From Bacteroidota bacterium (GTDB lineage: Bacteria; Bacteroidota; Bacteroidia; Chitinophagales; Chitinophagaceae): a stretch of 64,000 nucleotides of DNA. Position numbers and translations under genes: made by a program. This document shows, one piece after another, positions 1-9,136 of this stretch. The stretch spans positions 1 to 64,000 of the forward strand of contig JABDBG010000002.1 in assembly GCA_013288745.1 (NCBI GenBank). The letters are read 5' to 3'. Positions within the stretch are counted from its first letter, which is position 1. Each line of letters opens with the position of its first letter. A model generated the notes under the pieces. That model ran no database searches. It saw only the letters and a program-made list of their open reading frames with translations, and had not been told where the DNA came from.

Positions 1-276
1 GATGATATGTACTCGATCATCGATGAAATTATTACAATGGGATCATATAAGAATAGTGTGATCAATATCGCCAATACTGAAAACTATAAAGTAAAGAATA
101 TTATAAAAGAGATCGAAACATTTACTAATAAAAAGGCTATTTATACTGAGCTTGACAAGGGACATACTTATTTTATTGATACAGGCCTAATAATGCCAAT
201 CTTAAAAAAATTACATATTCACTTCTCTTCCATTTATTTACCGGGACTTTTAAAAAAATATTACAGTAATAAATGA
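1..276 (+). CDS. NAD-dependent epimerase/dehydratase family protein, C-terminal fragment (cut by window start)
   Basis: The reading frame is open from the first base, so only the last ~91 residues of a longer protein are visible. The text resembles the substrate-binding end of extended SDR sugar-nucleotide epimerases: an Asp-Asp-Met followed by a short helix, then an 'NIAN' strand-turn and the helix that precedes a variable C-terminus. The Rossmann fold and the YxxxK site would lie upstream and cannot be checked. The stop overlaps the start of the next gene by four bases (ATGA), so the two are translationally coupled. Context is a polysaccharide locus. The assignment rests on weak C-terminal similarity and could be wrong. 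Confidence 0.5.
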   Translation, partial: DDMYSIIDEIITMGSYKNSVINIANTENYKVKNIIKEIETFTNKKAIYTELDKGHTYFIDTGLIMPILKKLHIHFSSIYLPGLLKKYYSNK

Positions 277-1445
277 CTTATAAACAATCTATATTAAAAC
301 GGCATATTGAGTTTTTGCTAATATGGCCCATTGTTTTTATAGGAAAGATTTATGGTAAATTAAAAAAGCCCAATAAACAGTATAGTCATTTTTTATTTTT
401 CCCGGCTGCAGATATTGGCGGTTCGATAAAAGTAAATGCCGAGATCACGGAATGCATTAAGGATAAACATCCTTTGATCATTTTTTCAAAAAAGCCAAAG
501 AACAACAAATTTTTACCCTTATTCAACATTGAGGGTGTTGATATATTAGACCTGCATAATAAAATAGATAATAAGGCATATCATTTTGTAAATATTTTCT
601 ATAGAGGCGTACTGGCTTCATGGATCAATAGCAGTCCTGATGCTGTGATATTTGGAGGTGAGTCTCTTTATTTTTATAAGATAGTACCACATGTAAAAAA
701 CACGGTAAAAAAAGTAGAGTTATGCCATTTAAATACCTGGTTCAATTATTCACAGGCGTTTATAAAAGATATTACTATAAGAATATTTAGCACGCCGAAA
801 ATAAAACGTGATGCTGAACAATTATACAGGCAAAATAACTTGCCGAAAGAATATTTTGACAGATTGTTTTTTGTTGATAATAAAGTTGAAATACCGGTTT
901 ATAAACGGGTAGAAAATAACATTCTGCAAATTCTATTTGTAGGACGCAATGCACCTCAGAAAAGAATATACTTATTGGCTAAAATAGCAGACACTGCGTA
1001 TTCAAAAAAATTGCCGGTACATTTTACACTTGTGGGAGATGTCGCATCCTTTTTTGTATCCACTAATCCTGCTATCTATACAATACTCGGTGAAGTAGGC
1101 GATAGAAAAGAGTTAGAGAATATATATGAGAGATCAGATATGTTAATACTTACCTCAGCTTATGAAGGTCTGCCGTTGGTTGTAATGGATATGATGGCAA
1201 GAGGAAAAATAATATTATCGACAGATGTAGACGGTATACCTGATTATATAACGCATAAAGAAACAGGTATGTTGATAACTGAAAAAGAAGATGATAAAAT
1301 AGTTGCACAAGCAATTGAGTTGATCGAATTATTACTCAACGACCCTGAATTAAGAAAAGCAATAGAACTTAGAACTTATCGATTTGCAGTAGAACATTTT
1401 GGCGAATCAAATTTCAATAATTTTTATAGAAGGGTATTGAGTTAA
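273..1445 (+). CDS. GT4-type (GT-B fold) glycosyltransferase
   Basis: Predicted retaining glycosyltransferase that adds one sugar from a nucleotide donor to a growing surface polysaccharide at the inner membrane. The C-terminal half carries the family signature: a 'VGRNAPQKR' donor-domain strand near residue 220, then 'SAYEGLPLVVMDMMARG' near 300. In that motif the usual E-x7-E pair reads E-x7-D. The N-terminal acceptor domain is divergent, as is normal. It starts inside the preceding SDR gene (ATGA overlap) and converges on the next gene, overlapping its end by four bases. Donor and acceptor cannot be read from sequence. Confidence 0.8.
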   Translation: MTYKQSILKRHIEFLLIWPIVFIGKIYGKLKKPNKQYSHFLFFPAADIGGSIKVNAEITECIKDKHPLIIFSKKPKNNKFLPLFNIEGVDILDLHNKIDNKAYHFVNIFYRGVLASWINSSPDAVIFGGESLYFYKIVPHVKNTVKKVELCHLNTWFNYSQAFIKDITIRIFSTPKIKRDAEQLYRQNNLPKEYFDRLFFVDNKVEIPVYKRVENNILQILFVGRNAPQKRIYLLAKIADTAYSKKLPVHFTLVGDVASFFVSTNPAIYTILGEVGDRKELENIYERSDMLILTSAYEGLPLVVMDMMARGKIILSTDVDGIPDYITHKETGMLITEKEDDKIVAQAIELIELLLNDPELRKAIELRTYRFAVEHFGESNFNNFYRRVLS

Positions 1446-2461
1446 CTTCTGTTGTACTTCCATTTTCTGTATGCGGAGAATAGATATGATCCGAATCGGG
1501 AATTATCGATCAAAATGGCGGTCAATATCGATATTGACCGATAAGGATTGAATTTGTTTTTATCGCCCAACAATTCCTTCGATACCTCTATACATTCTTT
1601 TACAAAATCGTTTACACTTTTATTTCTTTCAGTTTTTGGAATTTGCAATAATCTATGCGATAATGATGCACAAATAAAATCAAGCATTCGATATCCATTT
1701 TTTTGTATCACATTGTTCACATCTTCCTTGCCGCTTTTATATTCCAGTAAAAATTTGCAGTATTGTAAAAAAGCGGCCTGATATTGAATGGCATTTGTAA
1801 GCTTAGATACACTATTATGTAACCGATATTGAAAAGCTACAGTATTTGATGTTGCTTTAAATGACAAGCCGGTAAGTCGTACCCATAATTCATAATCTGC
1901 AAAAATGAGGTTCGGGTAATTAGGTATTCCTCCGAGTCTATCATAATCAAAACTCCTCATTGCATAGCCCGTTCCTGTACTATCCAGGGTTCTTAAGAAC
2001 TGACAGTTTAAAAATGCGGCGGCATCTTGTACTTCAGCCATTGGTAAACAATCCTTTACTTTTTCTCCGGTACTATTGATGTACGTAAAGTGCGTTTGAT
2101 AAAGGCTTGCTGTAGGATACTTTTTGATCAAAGTATCGATTGTTGACAAGTAAGTGGGGGATAACAGATCATCGTGCCCTATAAGTGTAATAAATTCATT
2201 CTTTTTAATATCTTTTATTCTTGACCAATTTTCTTCAATTGATAAGGGCCTGCCTGCGGGAATTATCTCAATCTGCTGATGTTGTAAAGATCGCAGCCAC
2301 TCCAGCGTACCGTCAGTACTGCAATTATCGAGCACAATAATATTATACTCCTTATATGTTTGATTTAAAAGACTGTTGATACATTCCTTTACATAACTGC
2401 CACCGTTGCGAACGGGCAGTATAATACTAAATTGATTAATATTTTTCTCTAGGTTGTCCAC
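1442..2461 (-). CDS. Family 2 glycosyltransferase (GT-A fold)
   Basis: Inverting glycosyltransferase of the GT2 family. The N-terminal 100 residues show the standard GT-A pattern: 'SIILPVRNGG' first strand, 'LDNCSTDGT' nucleotide-binding loop, and 'GHDDLL' as the metal-binding DxD-like motif near residue 95. The C-terminal ~120 residues are specific to the protein and likely bind the acceptor. It is the last gene of the long minus-strand array that begins near 15.9 kb, with one base between it and the upstream glycosyltransferase gene. It probably works on the same O-antigen or exopolysaccharide repeat unit. Donor sugar unknown. Confidence 0.88.
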   Translation of the reverse strand: MDNLEKNINQFSIILPVRNGGSYVKECINSLLNQTYKEYNIIVLDNCSTDGTLEWLRSLQHQQIEIIPAGRPLSIEENWSRIKDIKKNEFITLIGHDDLLSPTYLSTIDTLIKKYPTASLYQTHFTYINSTGEKVKDCLPMAEVQDAAAFLNCQFLRTLDSTGTGYAMRSFDYDRLGGIPNYPNLIFADYELWVRLTGLSFKATSNTVAFQYRLHNSVSKLTNAIQYQAAFLQYCKFLLEYKSGKEDVNNVIQKNGYRMLDFICASLSHRLLQIPKTERNKSVNDFVKECIEVSKELLGDKNKFNPYRSISILTAILIDNSRFGSYLFSAYRKWKYNRS

Positions 2462-2462
2462 T

Positions 2463-3596
2463 TTATGATTTATCTATCAATTGTAGAAAGGGGGCAATTG
2501 CTTTGTCGAAACTATAATGTTTGGCTGCCTTAATTGCATTTTGGACATACAACTGATAATTTTCTCTGATAGTAAGAATAGCCTTTCGGATATCTTCGGG
2601 TTCCATTGTATCAATAGTTACACCGCATTTAAATTCATTTACAAACTTAAAACCGATAATATTGCTGCAAACAACCGGAACACCCGCAGCTAAATATTTA
2701 AACATTTTCCCCGAAGGGGCAGTTGCATAATTAAAATAATTATCTCTGATCGAAGGCACATCAAAATTGTAGAAACAAAATCCAATTTCATAATCGGATA
2801 GGAATTCGACAACTTCTTCATTTTCTAAATATTTATTGTTGATTTTTAATCTGTCTTTTAAATTGCTGTATTCAGCGTTAACCTTATCACTATCTTTTTT
2901 CATGATAGCGCCCTGAACGGTCATTACTTCATCAGGATATTTATTTAAATACTTAAGGCAATGGTAAAAACCCAGCTCATCATATGCGGAACCACCATAT
3001 ATTAATCCACGTCTTTTTTCTTTTATTTCAATTTCCTTAAAATTGGGAGAATTTTGTACGATAAAGGTTAAAAGCTTTTTCTCTTTAAGCAAATATTCAT
3101 ATCGCTCCGGGCTCTGAATAATTACGCAGTTAATATAATCAGTATTTATTAATGGGAAATATTGTTCATCAACACATAATTCTAAAGATAAAAAATCAGT
3201 TTTCTGTTTCAGGATAGAACAGAATAAAGCATTCAATGTATCAATACTGATAATTGCTTTAAACTTATTTTTCTTAATAATGTTCTTAATAAACAGGAAC
3301 CTGAAAAAATAGTGTTTATAATTTAATTTATTTTTCTTGAAATATTTAGCTTCTTCATTAAAAAGTGAAATAAATTGAAAAAGTAGCCAATAAAAATACC
3401 TCGTTTTTACATGGAAGTATCTGTGATAGAGAACATTTTTATTTGTTAGTTTTTGGTTATTAAAACTACGGGGATATTCTGCAGTTATAGTTACCTCATA
3501 CTTTTTTTCAAGCTCATCGCACAATTGAATTAATGTTGGCGAATAGGCGATATGCTCTCCATGAAATAATATTAATATCTTTTCTTTATTGTTCAT
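2463..3596 (-). CDS. GT-B fold glycosyltransferase, family 4-like
   Basis: Probable glycosyltransferase. The first strand (KILILFHGEHIAY) and the C-terminal 'GKMFKYLAAGVPVVCSN' segment near residue 300 match the donor-binding half of GT-B enzymes, in which a helix and a small-residue turn precede the beta-phosphate-binding loop. The middle is Lys- and Phe-rich and very divergent, so donor and linkage cannot be assigned. The start overlaps the end of the upstream GMD-like gene by 11 bases, indicating translational coupling in the polysaccharide operon. The base composition is notably A+T-rich compared with pgi or parE, as is common for serotype-specific transferases. Confidence 0.75.
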   Translation of the reverse strand: MNNKEKILILFHGEHIAYSPTLIQLCDELEKKYEVTITAEYPRSFNNQKLTNKNVLYHRYFHVKTRYFYWLLFQFISLFNEEAKYFKKNKLNYKHYFFRFLFIKNIIKKNKFKAIISIDTLNALFCSILKQKTDFLSLELCVDEQYFPLINTDYINCVIIQSPERYEYLLKEKKLLTFIVQNSPNFKEIEIKEKRRGLIYGGSAYDELGFYHCLKYLNKYPDEVMTVQGAIMKKDSDKVNAEYSNLKDRLKINNKYLENEEVVEFLSDYEIGFCFYNFDVPSIRDNYFNYATAPSGKMFKYLAAGVPVVCSNIIGFKFVNEFKCGVTIDTMEPEDIRKAILTIRENYQLYVQNAIKAAKHYSFDKAIAPFLQLIDKS

Positions 3597-4470
3597 TCAT
3601 CATCATATTAGCTAGCTGATAAAAATCGACTGCAGGCGTCCATCCTAGACTCATTAATTTCTCAGGTGAACTTACTAGTATTTTGTATTCGGGTATATAA
3701 TTCTGTTCTAATTTTACGTGGTCTTCCCAATGTAAATTTACTTTTTCAAAACAATATTTTACCCAGTCCTTAATCGAATATGCTTTCCCACATCCTATTA
3801 CAACTTCAAATATACTATCCTGGTTTATTAATATCCATATAGCTTCAACCATATCACCCGCGTAATTAAATTCTTTTCTTACATCAATATTCCCTAATAT
3901 CAGTAGCTCTTTGCTTCCCTGGGCAATTCGTTGTACGGCCCTTACTATCTTTTGATTTACATGATGTTCTGTTCTTAAAGGACTATCGTGGTTGAAGAAA
4001 TAGCCAACATATACTTTTAACCCAAATGACTTTTGATAATAGCGTGCGGCATACACAGATTGAATTCTGGCAATTGAGTAAGGGCTATTGCCATCAAAAT
4101 CGGTGGCCTCAGTTATAGGGAGTCCCTCATTTTCGAACTGCATGGCACTTCCCGAAAGAAAAATTTTTGATTTAATACTGTGTAACCTTACAGCTTCAAG
4201 AATATTCAGTGTTCCGGTAGATATTGTTTCATGATTTTCAAATAACACATCATGCCTTGTAGTTGAATTCGCTGCTAAATGAAATATGTAGTCTGCCTGA
4301 TTTTTTTTTATTTGATCTTCTACAAAAGCATAATCACTAACATCTCCACATACGTCTGAATTTTTACGTGATATATTTATAACCTTGATCCCCTTTTTTT
4401 TTAACAGGATGCTTAAAAAAAAACCATCCTGTCCGTTAGCGCCAAAAATTATAGCAGTTGTATTACCCAT
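3586..4470 (-). CDS. GDP-mannose 4,6-dehydratase-like SDR with YxxxR in place of YxxxK
   Basis: Extended SDR of the GMD type. Visible are the glycine-rich nucleotide loop 'GANGQDGFF' (residues 10-18), an 'HLAANST' strand, and the GMD-specific segment 'FFNHDSPLR' followed by 'NQKIVRAVQRIAQG'. At 294 residues it is shorter than canonical GMD (about 350). The catalytic Tyr is present (Y131) but the Lys four residues later is Arg (R135, codon at 4066-4068), inside 'SPYSIARIQ'. A Lys-to-Arg change at this position normally weakens cofactor and Tyr activation, so it may have a modified activity such as epimerase or reductase on a GDP sugar. The canonical gmd lies in the same operon. Confidence 0.78.
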   Translation of the reverse strand: MGNTTAIIFGANGQDGFFLSILLKKKGIKVINISRKNSDVCGDVSDYAFVEDQIKKNQADYIFHLAANSTTRHDVLFENHETISTGTLNILEAVRLHSIKSKIFLSGSAMQFENEGLPITEATDFDGNSPYSIARIQSVYAARYYQKSFGLKVYVGYFFNHDSPLRTEHHVNQKIVRAVQRIAQGSKELLILGNIDVRKEFNYAGDMVEAIWILINQDSIFEVVIGCGKAYSIKDWVKYCFEKVNLHWEDHVKLEQNYIPEYKILVSSPEKLMSLGWTPAVDFYQLANMMMNEQ

Positions 4471-5179
4471 TACTAAATAATTTTTTAAGGCAGAAGATTG
4501 TATTGATATGCGTGTCAGCGTATGTGAAATAGCCTTTGGAATGCATGAATTGGCTAATACTATCTATCTTTTTTTCTGAATTATTGAGGTAACCGAATGT
4601 AATGGTTTCCACGCAAATTACTTCAGGCTGATAGGTATCAAAATCAATTGATTCTAATATATCCAGATCAAGTCCTTCAACATCCAGTGAAATAAAATTG
4701 GGGTGAGGAGCAAAATATTTTTTAAAAATGTCATTAATATTTTTAAGTGGAACCTTCTTCACCTCGTAATTAATACCTGTTTCATTTTTTCGAATGTCAG
4801 CTTCTTCTTTAGAAAAAGTGCTCCAGCCATTTACTTCTCCCGGAAACATATAAAAGTTAACGTCATCTTCATTGTTTATGCCTATGCCTATATTTAACAG
4901 GATATCGTTTGGTCTTTGCTTTTTGATAGTCTGATACATTGTAATGTCAGGTTCTATACAAACACCTTTGCAACCACGAAGATAAAAATTGTATGTATTA
5001 TTGCATAGCTTCGGTTGGTTTGTCCCAATTTCTAAATAAGTAGGATGAGTTATTTTAAGAGTAGAAAATAAATAGTCGATAATTATATCTTCTCCCGTTT
5101 GTGAATACGTCGCTTTTGCATTTAAAAAAATGACATCCAATCCTTTCTTGCACTTATTAAAAATTCGTTTTATATTCAT
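4463..5179 (-). CDS. FkbM family methyltransferase
   Basis: SAM-dependent O-methyltransferase of the FkbM family, which methylates hydroxyls on sugars or polyketides. Seen: 'QTGEDIIIDYLF' near residue 27, a SAM-binding 'YLEIGTNQP' strand and loop near residue 48, 'CIEPD' (acidic residue for the ribose hydroxyls) near 74, and the family-typical 'FISLDVEGLDLDIL' near 165, followed by 'EVICVET'. In this operon it most likely methylates a hydroxyl on the polysaccharide or on one of its sugars. Its end overlaps the start of the downstream GMD-like gene by 8 bases. Substrate not predictable. Confidence 0.88.
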   Translation of the reverse strand: MNIKRIFNKCKKGLDVIFLNAKATYSQTGEDIIIDYLFSTLKITHPTYLEIGTNQPKLCNNTYNFYLRGCKGVCIEPDITMYQTIKKQRPNDILLNIGIGINNEDDVNFYMFPGEVNGWSTFSKEEADIRKNETGINYEVKKVPLKNINDIFKKYFAPHPNFISLDVEGLDLDILESIDFDTYQPEVICVETITFGYLNNSEKKIDSISQFMHSKGYFTYADTHINTIFCLKKLFSNG

Positions 5180-5204
5180 TGTAAAATTACTTTATAGTAG
5201 TGCT

Positions 5205-6461
5205 CTACTTTTTATAAATATCTATTGTTGGGATCGGGAAAATAAAACCTGTACCTCTTTCTAAAGCTTTTTTTTCTCTTTCTATAAATTCAGCTTTGAA
5301 ATGCCAGGGTAGTACCAGGTAATAATCCGGGTTCATTGCACGACTTTCTTCCTCACTGATAATTGGGATATTAGTTCCTAAGGTAAAAGCTCCATATTTA
5401 TCGGGGTTTCGTTCTGCTGCATATTCTACCAACATACTATTGATATTGCACCATTGTAAAATGGTATTACCTTTTGTAGATGCACCATAAATATGAACTT
5501 TTTTACCTTCGTTCTTTAATTTAATTAATAGGTCGTGCAATTCATTTTTCACTTTTTCTATTCTGTATTGAAAAGCAACATATGGTTTATCGGTATCCAG
5601 TTCTAAGTCAAACTCTGTTTGCCTGACATCATTCATCAGTTTATGATCAGCTTTGTTATAGTACAAGCTGCTTTCTTTGTGCGTAGCATAACAACGGATA
5701 CTTCCTCCGTTAATGTCATTGAAAGATATTTTAAAAATTTTCATGCCAGCCATGTTTGCAATTTTTTCCAATACTGCCAGACTATAAAATTCTAAATGCT
5801 CATGGCAGATGGTATCATAACTATCTAATGCCAGCATTTGCGGCATATAGCTCATTTCAAAAACCCATATGCCTTCAGGCGATAAAAACCTTTTAATGTC
5901 TTTTACAAAATCAACGGGACTTTCTAAATCATAAAACATCGCGATGGATGTTATTATATCCATTTTCTTATCACCAATAGCTTTTGATAATTCAGGCGAA
6001 GGGAAAATATCCTGAACAACAGTTGCTATTTTTACCTCCTGAGCAACGTCGCTGGGGTCGCAGCCGAATTTTGTCCAATTTGCAGGATAATAATTTAGTA
6101 GCGTGCCATCATTACAACCAATGTCTAATACAGTGCAATTATCCTTCTTTAGAAGTCCTAATGTACTATCAACAATTTCTTTTAAATGATTACGCATTGT
6201 AGCGTTAGTACCGCTTCTGTACCAATAGGCAGCATATAAAATTTCAGAAGGCACGCTATGTTCCATTTGCAATAAGCCGCAAGCATTCTCATCTATTTGT
6301 GGATTACAACGTAGTAAGGAACAATTGATCTTTCTGTTTGAAGGCATTTCTTTACCTGGCTTCACAAATGATCCTTGCAAGTATTGAGGGCCTAAATCTA
6401 TTACGGGAGTCAACGAAGCCGAACCACAAACGCGGCAAGTAGTTCTTTTACGAATATGCAT
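5205..6461 (-). CDS. Sugar C-methyltransferase, three-domain type (variant motif CHEH)
   Basis: Matches the three-domain C-methyltransferases that add a branching methyl to 4-keto-6-deoxy nucleotide sugars (TylCIII/TcaB9 type). Order: Cys-rich zinc domain at residues 8-70 (CxxC near 9, two further Cys near 50-60), a SAM-binding domain with 'VLDIGCNDGTLL' near 130, and a C-terminal domain with 'GASTKGNTILQW'. The catalytic segment reads 'CHEHLEFYS'. In TcaB9 the corresponding residues are Tyr222, Glu224 and His225, so Tyr is replaced by Cys here. The paralogue at 7361-8587 keeps YHEH. Thus this copy may act on a different carbon or a different sugar. Confidence 0.82.
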   Translation of the reverse strand: MHIRKRTTCRVCGSASLTPVIDLGPQYLQGSFVKPGKEMPSNRKINCSLLRCNPQIDENACGLLQMEHSVPSEILYAAYWYRSGTNATMRNHLKEIVDSTLGLLKKDNCTVLDIGCNDGTLLNYYPANWTKFGCDPSDVAQEVKIATVVQDIFPSPELSKAIGDKKMDIITSIAMFYDLESPVDFVKDIKRFLSPEGIWVFEMSYMPQMLALDSYDTICHEHLEFYSLAVLEKIANMAGMKIFKISFNDINGGSIRCYATHKESSLYYNKADHKLMNDVRQTEFDLELDTDKPYVAFQYRIEKVKNELHDLLIKLKNEGKKVHIYGASTKGNTILQWCNINSMLVEYAAERNPDKYGAFTLGTNIPIISEEESRAMNPDYYLVLPWHFKAEFIEREKKALERGTGFIFPIPTIDIYKK

Positions 6462-6505
6462 AAGTGTATATAATTATTGAAATAAAGTAATAAAGAGATT
6501 AATAT

Positions 6506-7360
6506 TTATGTAGTTATTATTTTTTTTAATTTTTCGGTATTTCCCCAGAAGTTCATAGGTTCAAAATTATTATATTGATAATAACCTAAATTCAATTTTA
6601 TCGTTTTATTTATTTTAGCCAAATAATCAATAACAAATTGTTTTACAGTTATTGGTTGTCCGCTACAACAATTAATTATTCCATTTATTTTCTGTTGCAG
6701 AGAAATTGCAACGATATAGTCGGCAACTGTTTCTACAGGTAAAAAATCTCTTATTTGTTCGCCGCCACTCATATTAAAAGTTTCGGCATTCTGCTCAATT
6801 GCTTTATCGAGCTGCGAAGTTAAGGAATTTGGGTTTTGATGCTTCCCAAACATATAAAATAGCCTGACCCATTTCATATTTAGTAAAAATTCAGTTCTTA
6901 CACTTTCTATAAATATCCGCAATTCGTTTTTGGCTATCGCATAAGCATTACTGGGGCTACATTCCATCTCCTCATTTAATTCACCTTCCTGCATCCCGTA
7001 CTCAAAGCAAGTACCAGTTATAGTAATATCTTTTAGTCCGTTTTTGATGATATTTTTCAGGAAAGATTGATGTCTGGGTAAGTTTTCGGTTAAATGAAAA
7101 TCGCTTTTATAATTTGGCAAGCCTTCCCAGGCTAAATGAATTAAAATATCGGGTGCGTTAAAGAATTGAAAATAATCAGTAGCATCGTCGAAGTTTTTAA
7201 GATCCAATTCAATATACTTTACTTTATCAAACCAGCTATAGGTTTTTGCTTTTTGAATATTCGATGACGTAGCAATAACCGACAACTTCTGTTTCAACAA
7301 CTCTTCAATCACATAATTCCCAATAAAACCCGTGGCGCCAGTTACTAATACCTTTTTCAT
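6506..7360 (-). CDS. NAD(P)-dependent sugar-nucleotide reductase/epimerase (extended SDR)
   Basis: Rossmann-fold SDR: 'KVLVTGATGFIGNYV' at residues 3-17, 'ILIHLAWEG' around 75-83, and catalytic 'YAIAKNELR' (YxxxK) around 140. Its place between two C-methyltransferase genes, downstream of rfbF-rfbG-rfbC, suggests it is the 4-keto reductase that finishes the branched deoxysugar made from CDP-4-keto-6-deoxyglucose. The 284-residue length is typical. It abuts the upstream methyltransferase gene with no gap (7360/7361). An epimerase role cannot be excluded from sequence alone. Confidence 0.82.
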   Translation of the reverse strand: MKKVLVTGATGFIGNYVIEELLKQKLSVIATSSNIQKAKTYSWFDKVKYIELDLKNFDDATDYFQFFNAPDILIHLAWEGLPNYKSDFHLTENLPRHQSFLKNIIKNGLKDITITGTCFEYGMQEGELNEEMECSPSNAYAIAKNELRIFIESVRTEFLLNMKWVRLFYMFGKHQNPNSLTSQLDKAIEQNAETFNMSGGEQIRDFLPVETVADYIVAISLQQKINGIINCCSGQPITVKQFVIDYLAKINKTIKLNLGYYQYNNFEPMNFWGNTEKLKKIITT

Positions 7361-8587
7361 TTATAGTATTTCTAATTCAGGAATTGCGATGACAAATTTG
7401 CCTCCCCAATCTTTAATATAAGATAGCTGTTTTGTTATTTCACTTTTCAAATTCCAGGGTAATATAATAACATAATCGGGCTTTTGTTGTTTCAGATGGC
7501 TTTCGGCAACAACAGGGATATGACTTGCAGGTAAAAATTTATTTTGCTTATGAGGGTTTGCATCCACTACAAAATCTATCAGATCGTTTTTAATACCACA
7601 ATAATTCAGAAGCGTATTTCCTTTTGCAGCGGCGCCATAAGCAGCAACTGTTTTACCTGCTTTTTTTTGATCAATCAGAAACTCAGTAATACCTAATTTT
7701 ACTTTAGTTGCCTTTTGTTGAAAATTATTGTAGTAGGAGAGTGTATTAAGTCCTTTCGTAATTTCTTGATCTATTAATTTCTTAACATTTTCTGAAATTT
7801 CTTTAGTGTTATCTTCTTTGTGTTTTGCATAAATTCTTAATGATCCTCCATGTGTTGGTATTTCTTCTACATCAAACATTTCTAATCCCTGGGATTCAAA
7901 TATTTGCTTAACTGTATAGAAAGATAAGTACGAAAAATGTTCGTGGTATATAGTATCAAACTGATTATTGTCAACTAATTGCATCAGGTGTGGAAACTCC
8001 ATTGTTATTACACCGTTTTGTTTTAACGCTACTTTCATCCCGCCAACAAAATCAACTATATCGGGTACGTGCGCGAGTACATTATTACCTAATAACAGAT
8101 CAGCCTTTTTATTATTTGCTGCCAGATCTTTCGCTAATCTTACTCCAAAAAAATCAATTATTGAATCGATTCCTTTTGCTTTAGCTGCTTCGGCTGTATT
8201 GGCTGTAGGTTCTATACCCAAAGCAGGAATATTTTTTTGTTTAAAGTATTGCAATAAATAGCCATCATTAGATGCTATTTCAATAACTAAAGAGGAATCA
8301 TTTAATTTGAATCTGTCCGTTACTATATCAGTGTACTTTTTTGCATGTTCAAGCCAGCTTGTACTAAAGGATGAAAAATAAACATAATTATTATCAAAAA
8401 TTGCATCGGACTTTTTATATTCATCTACCTGTACTAAAAAACATTTATTACAAGTGTATACTTTTAAAGGGAAAAATACTTCCGGTTCATTTAATTCATC
8501 TTTGGTTAAGAATGAATTAGATGCTGGCGAATTAATTAAATCTATAAATACGTCGGTCAATGGATTCTTGCAAAATCTACAATTCAT
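7361..8587 (-). CDS. Sugar C-methyltransferase, three-domain type (YHEH motif)
   Basis: Second three-domain C-methyltransferase. The N-terminal zinc domain has CxxC at the very start ('CRFCKNPL') and a second CxxC ('CNKCFLVQ') near residue 48. The SAM domain has 'VIEIASNDGYLL' near residue 103. The active-site segment is 'YHEHFSYLS', matching the Tyr, Glu and His used for deprotonation in TcaB9, and the C-terminal domain has 'GAAAKGNTLLNY'. It should place a methyl on the carbon next to the keto group of a CDP-4-keto-6-deoxy sugar. It lies 3 bases downstream of the rfbC gene and directly abuts the SDR. Confidence 0.87.
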   Translation of the reverse strand: MNCRFCKNPLTDVFIDLINSPASNSFLTKDELNEPEVFFPLKVYTCNKCFLVQVDEYKKSDAIFDNNYVYFSSFSTSWLEHAKKYTDIVTDRFKLNDSSLVIEIASNDGYLLQYFKQKNIPALGIEPTANTAEAAKAKGIDSIIDFFGVRLAKDLAANNKKADLLLGNNVLAHVPDIVDFVGGMKVALKQNGVITMEFPHLMQLVDNNQFDTIYHEHFSYLSFYTVKQIFESQGLEMFDVEEIPTHGGSLRIYAKHKEDNTKEISENVKKLIDQEITKGLNTLSYYNNFQQKATKVKLGITEFLIDQKKAGKTVAAYGAAAKGNTLLNYCGIKNDLIDFVVDANPHKQNKFLPASHIPVVAESHLKQQKPDYVIILPWNLKSEITKQLSYIKDWGGKFVIAIPELEIL

Positions 8588-8590
8588 AAA

Positions 8591-9136
8591 TTATACTCCT
8601 TTAAAATTATTATCGAGAAAAGGATGTTCCTCATCTCGTTTTGAAATATTTGATAGCGGCAATGGCCAGTTAATAGCAATCTTTGGATCATTATATCTTA
8701 TACCCGCTTCAACATTAGGTTGATAAAATTGAGAATGATGATAGATCAATTCGCAATCGTCACTCAGTGTTTGAAATCCATGTGCAAAGCCTTCCGGTAT
8801 ATACAACATTCGTTTATTCTCAGCCGATAATTCAACCCCGGCCCATTGTAAAAAGGTAGATGAATCTTTGCGTAAATCAATAATTACGTCAAAAATTTTA
8901 CCGGATATACATCGTACTAATTTTATTTCAGCAAAAGAAGCTCCTTGATAGTGCATTCCTCGTATCGTTCCTTTCTGTGCAGTGTAAGAATGATTTAACT
9001 GAACCCATTCCTTTGTGTGGCCAATTTTCTCAAACTCATGTTTGCAAAATGTTCTTGCAAACCAACCTCTTTCATCCTGAAACAGATCAAGGTCTATTAT
9101 AAAACTACCCTTTAAAACTGTTTCTGTAAATTTCAT
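8591..9136 (-). CDS. rfbC: dTDP-4-dehydrorhamnose 3,5-epimerase family protein, probably acting on a CDP-sugar
   Basis: Cupin-fold RmlC-type epimerase of normal length (181 residues). Characteristic parts are 'GTIRGMHYQ' with the catalytic His, 'KLVRCISGKIFDVIIDLR', 'YIPEGFAHGFQTL' and a late 'YNDP'. No rmlA, rmlB or rmlD is present in the window, while CDP-glucose synthesis and dehydration genes are immediately upstream. The likely substrate is therefore the CDP-4-keto-6-deoxy sugar, or its methylated derivative, rather than dTDP-4-keto-6-deoxyglucose. The start overlaps the end of rfbG by four bases. Family certain; substrate inferred. Confidence 0.88.
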   Translation of the reverse strand: MKFTETVLKGSFIIDLDLFQDERGWFARTFCKHEFEKIGHTKEWVQLNHSYTAQKGTIRGMHYQGASFAEIKLVRCISGKIFDVIIDLRKDSSTFLQWAGVELSAENKRMLYIPEGFAHGFQTLSDDCELIYHHSQFYQPNVEAGIRYNDPKIAINWPLPLSNISKRDEEHPFLDNNFKGV

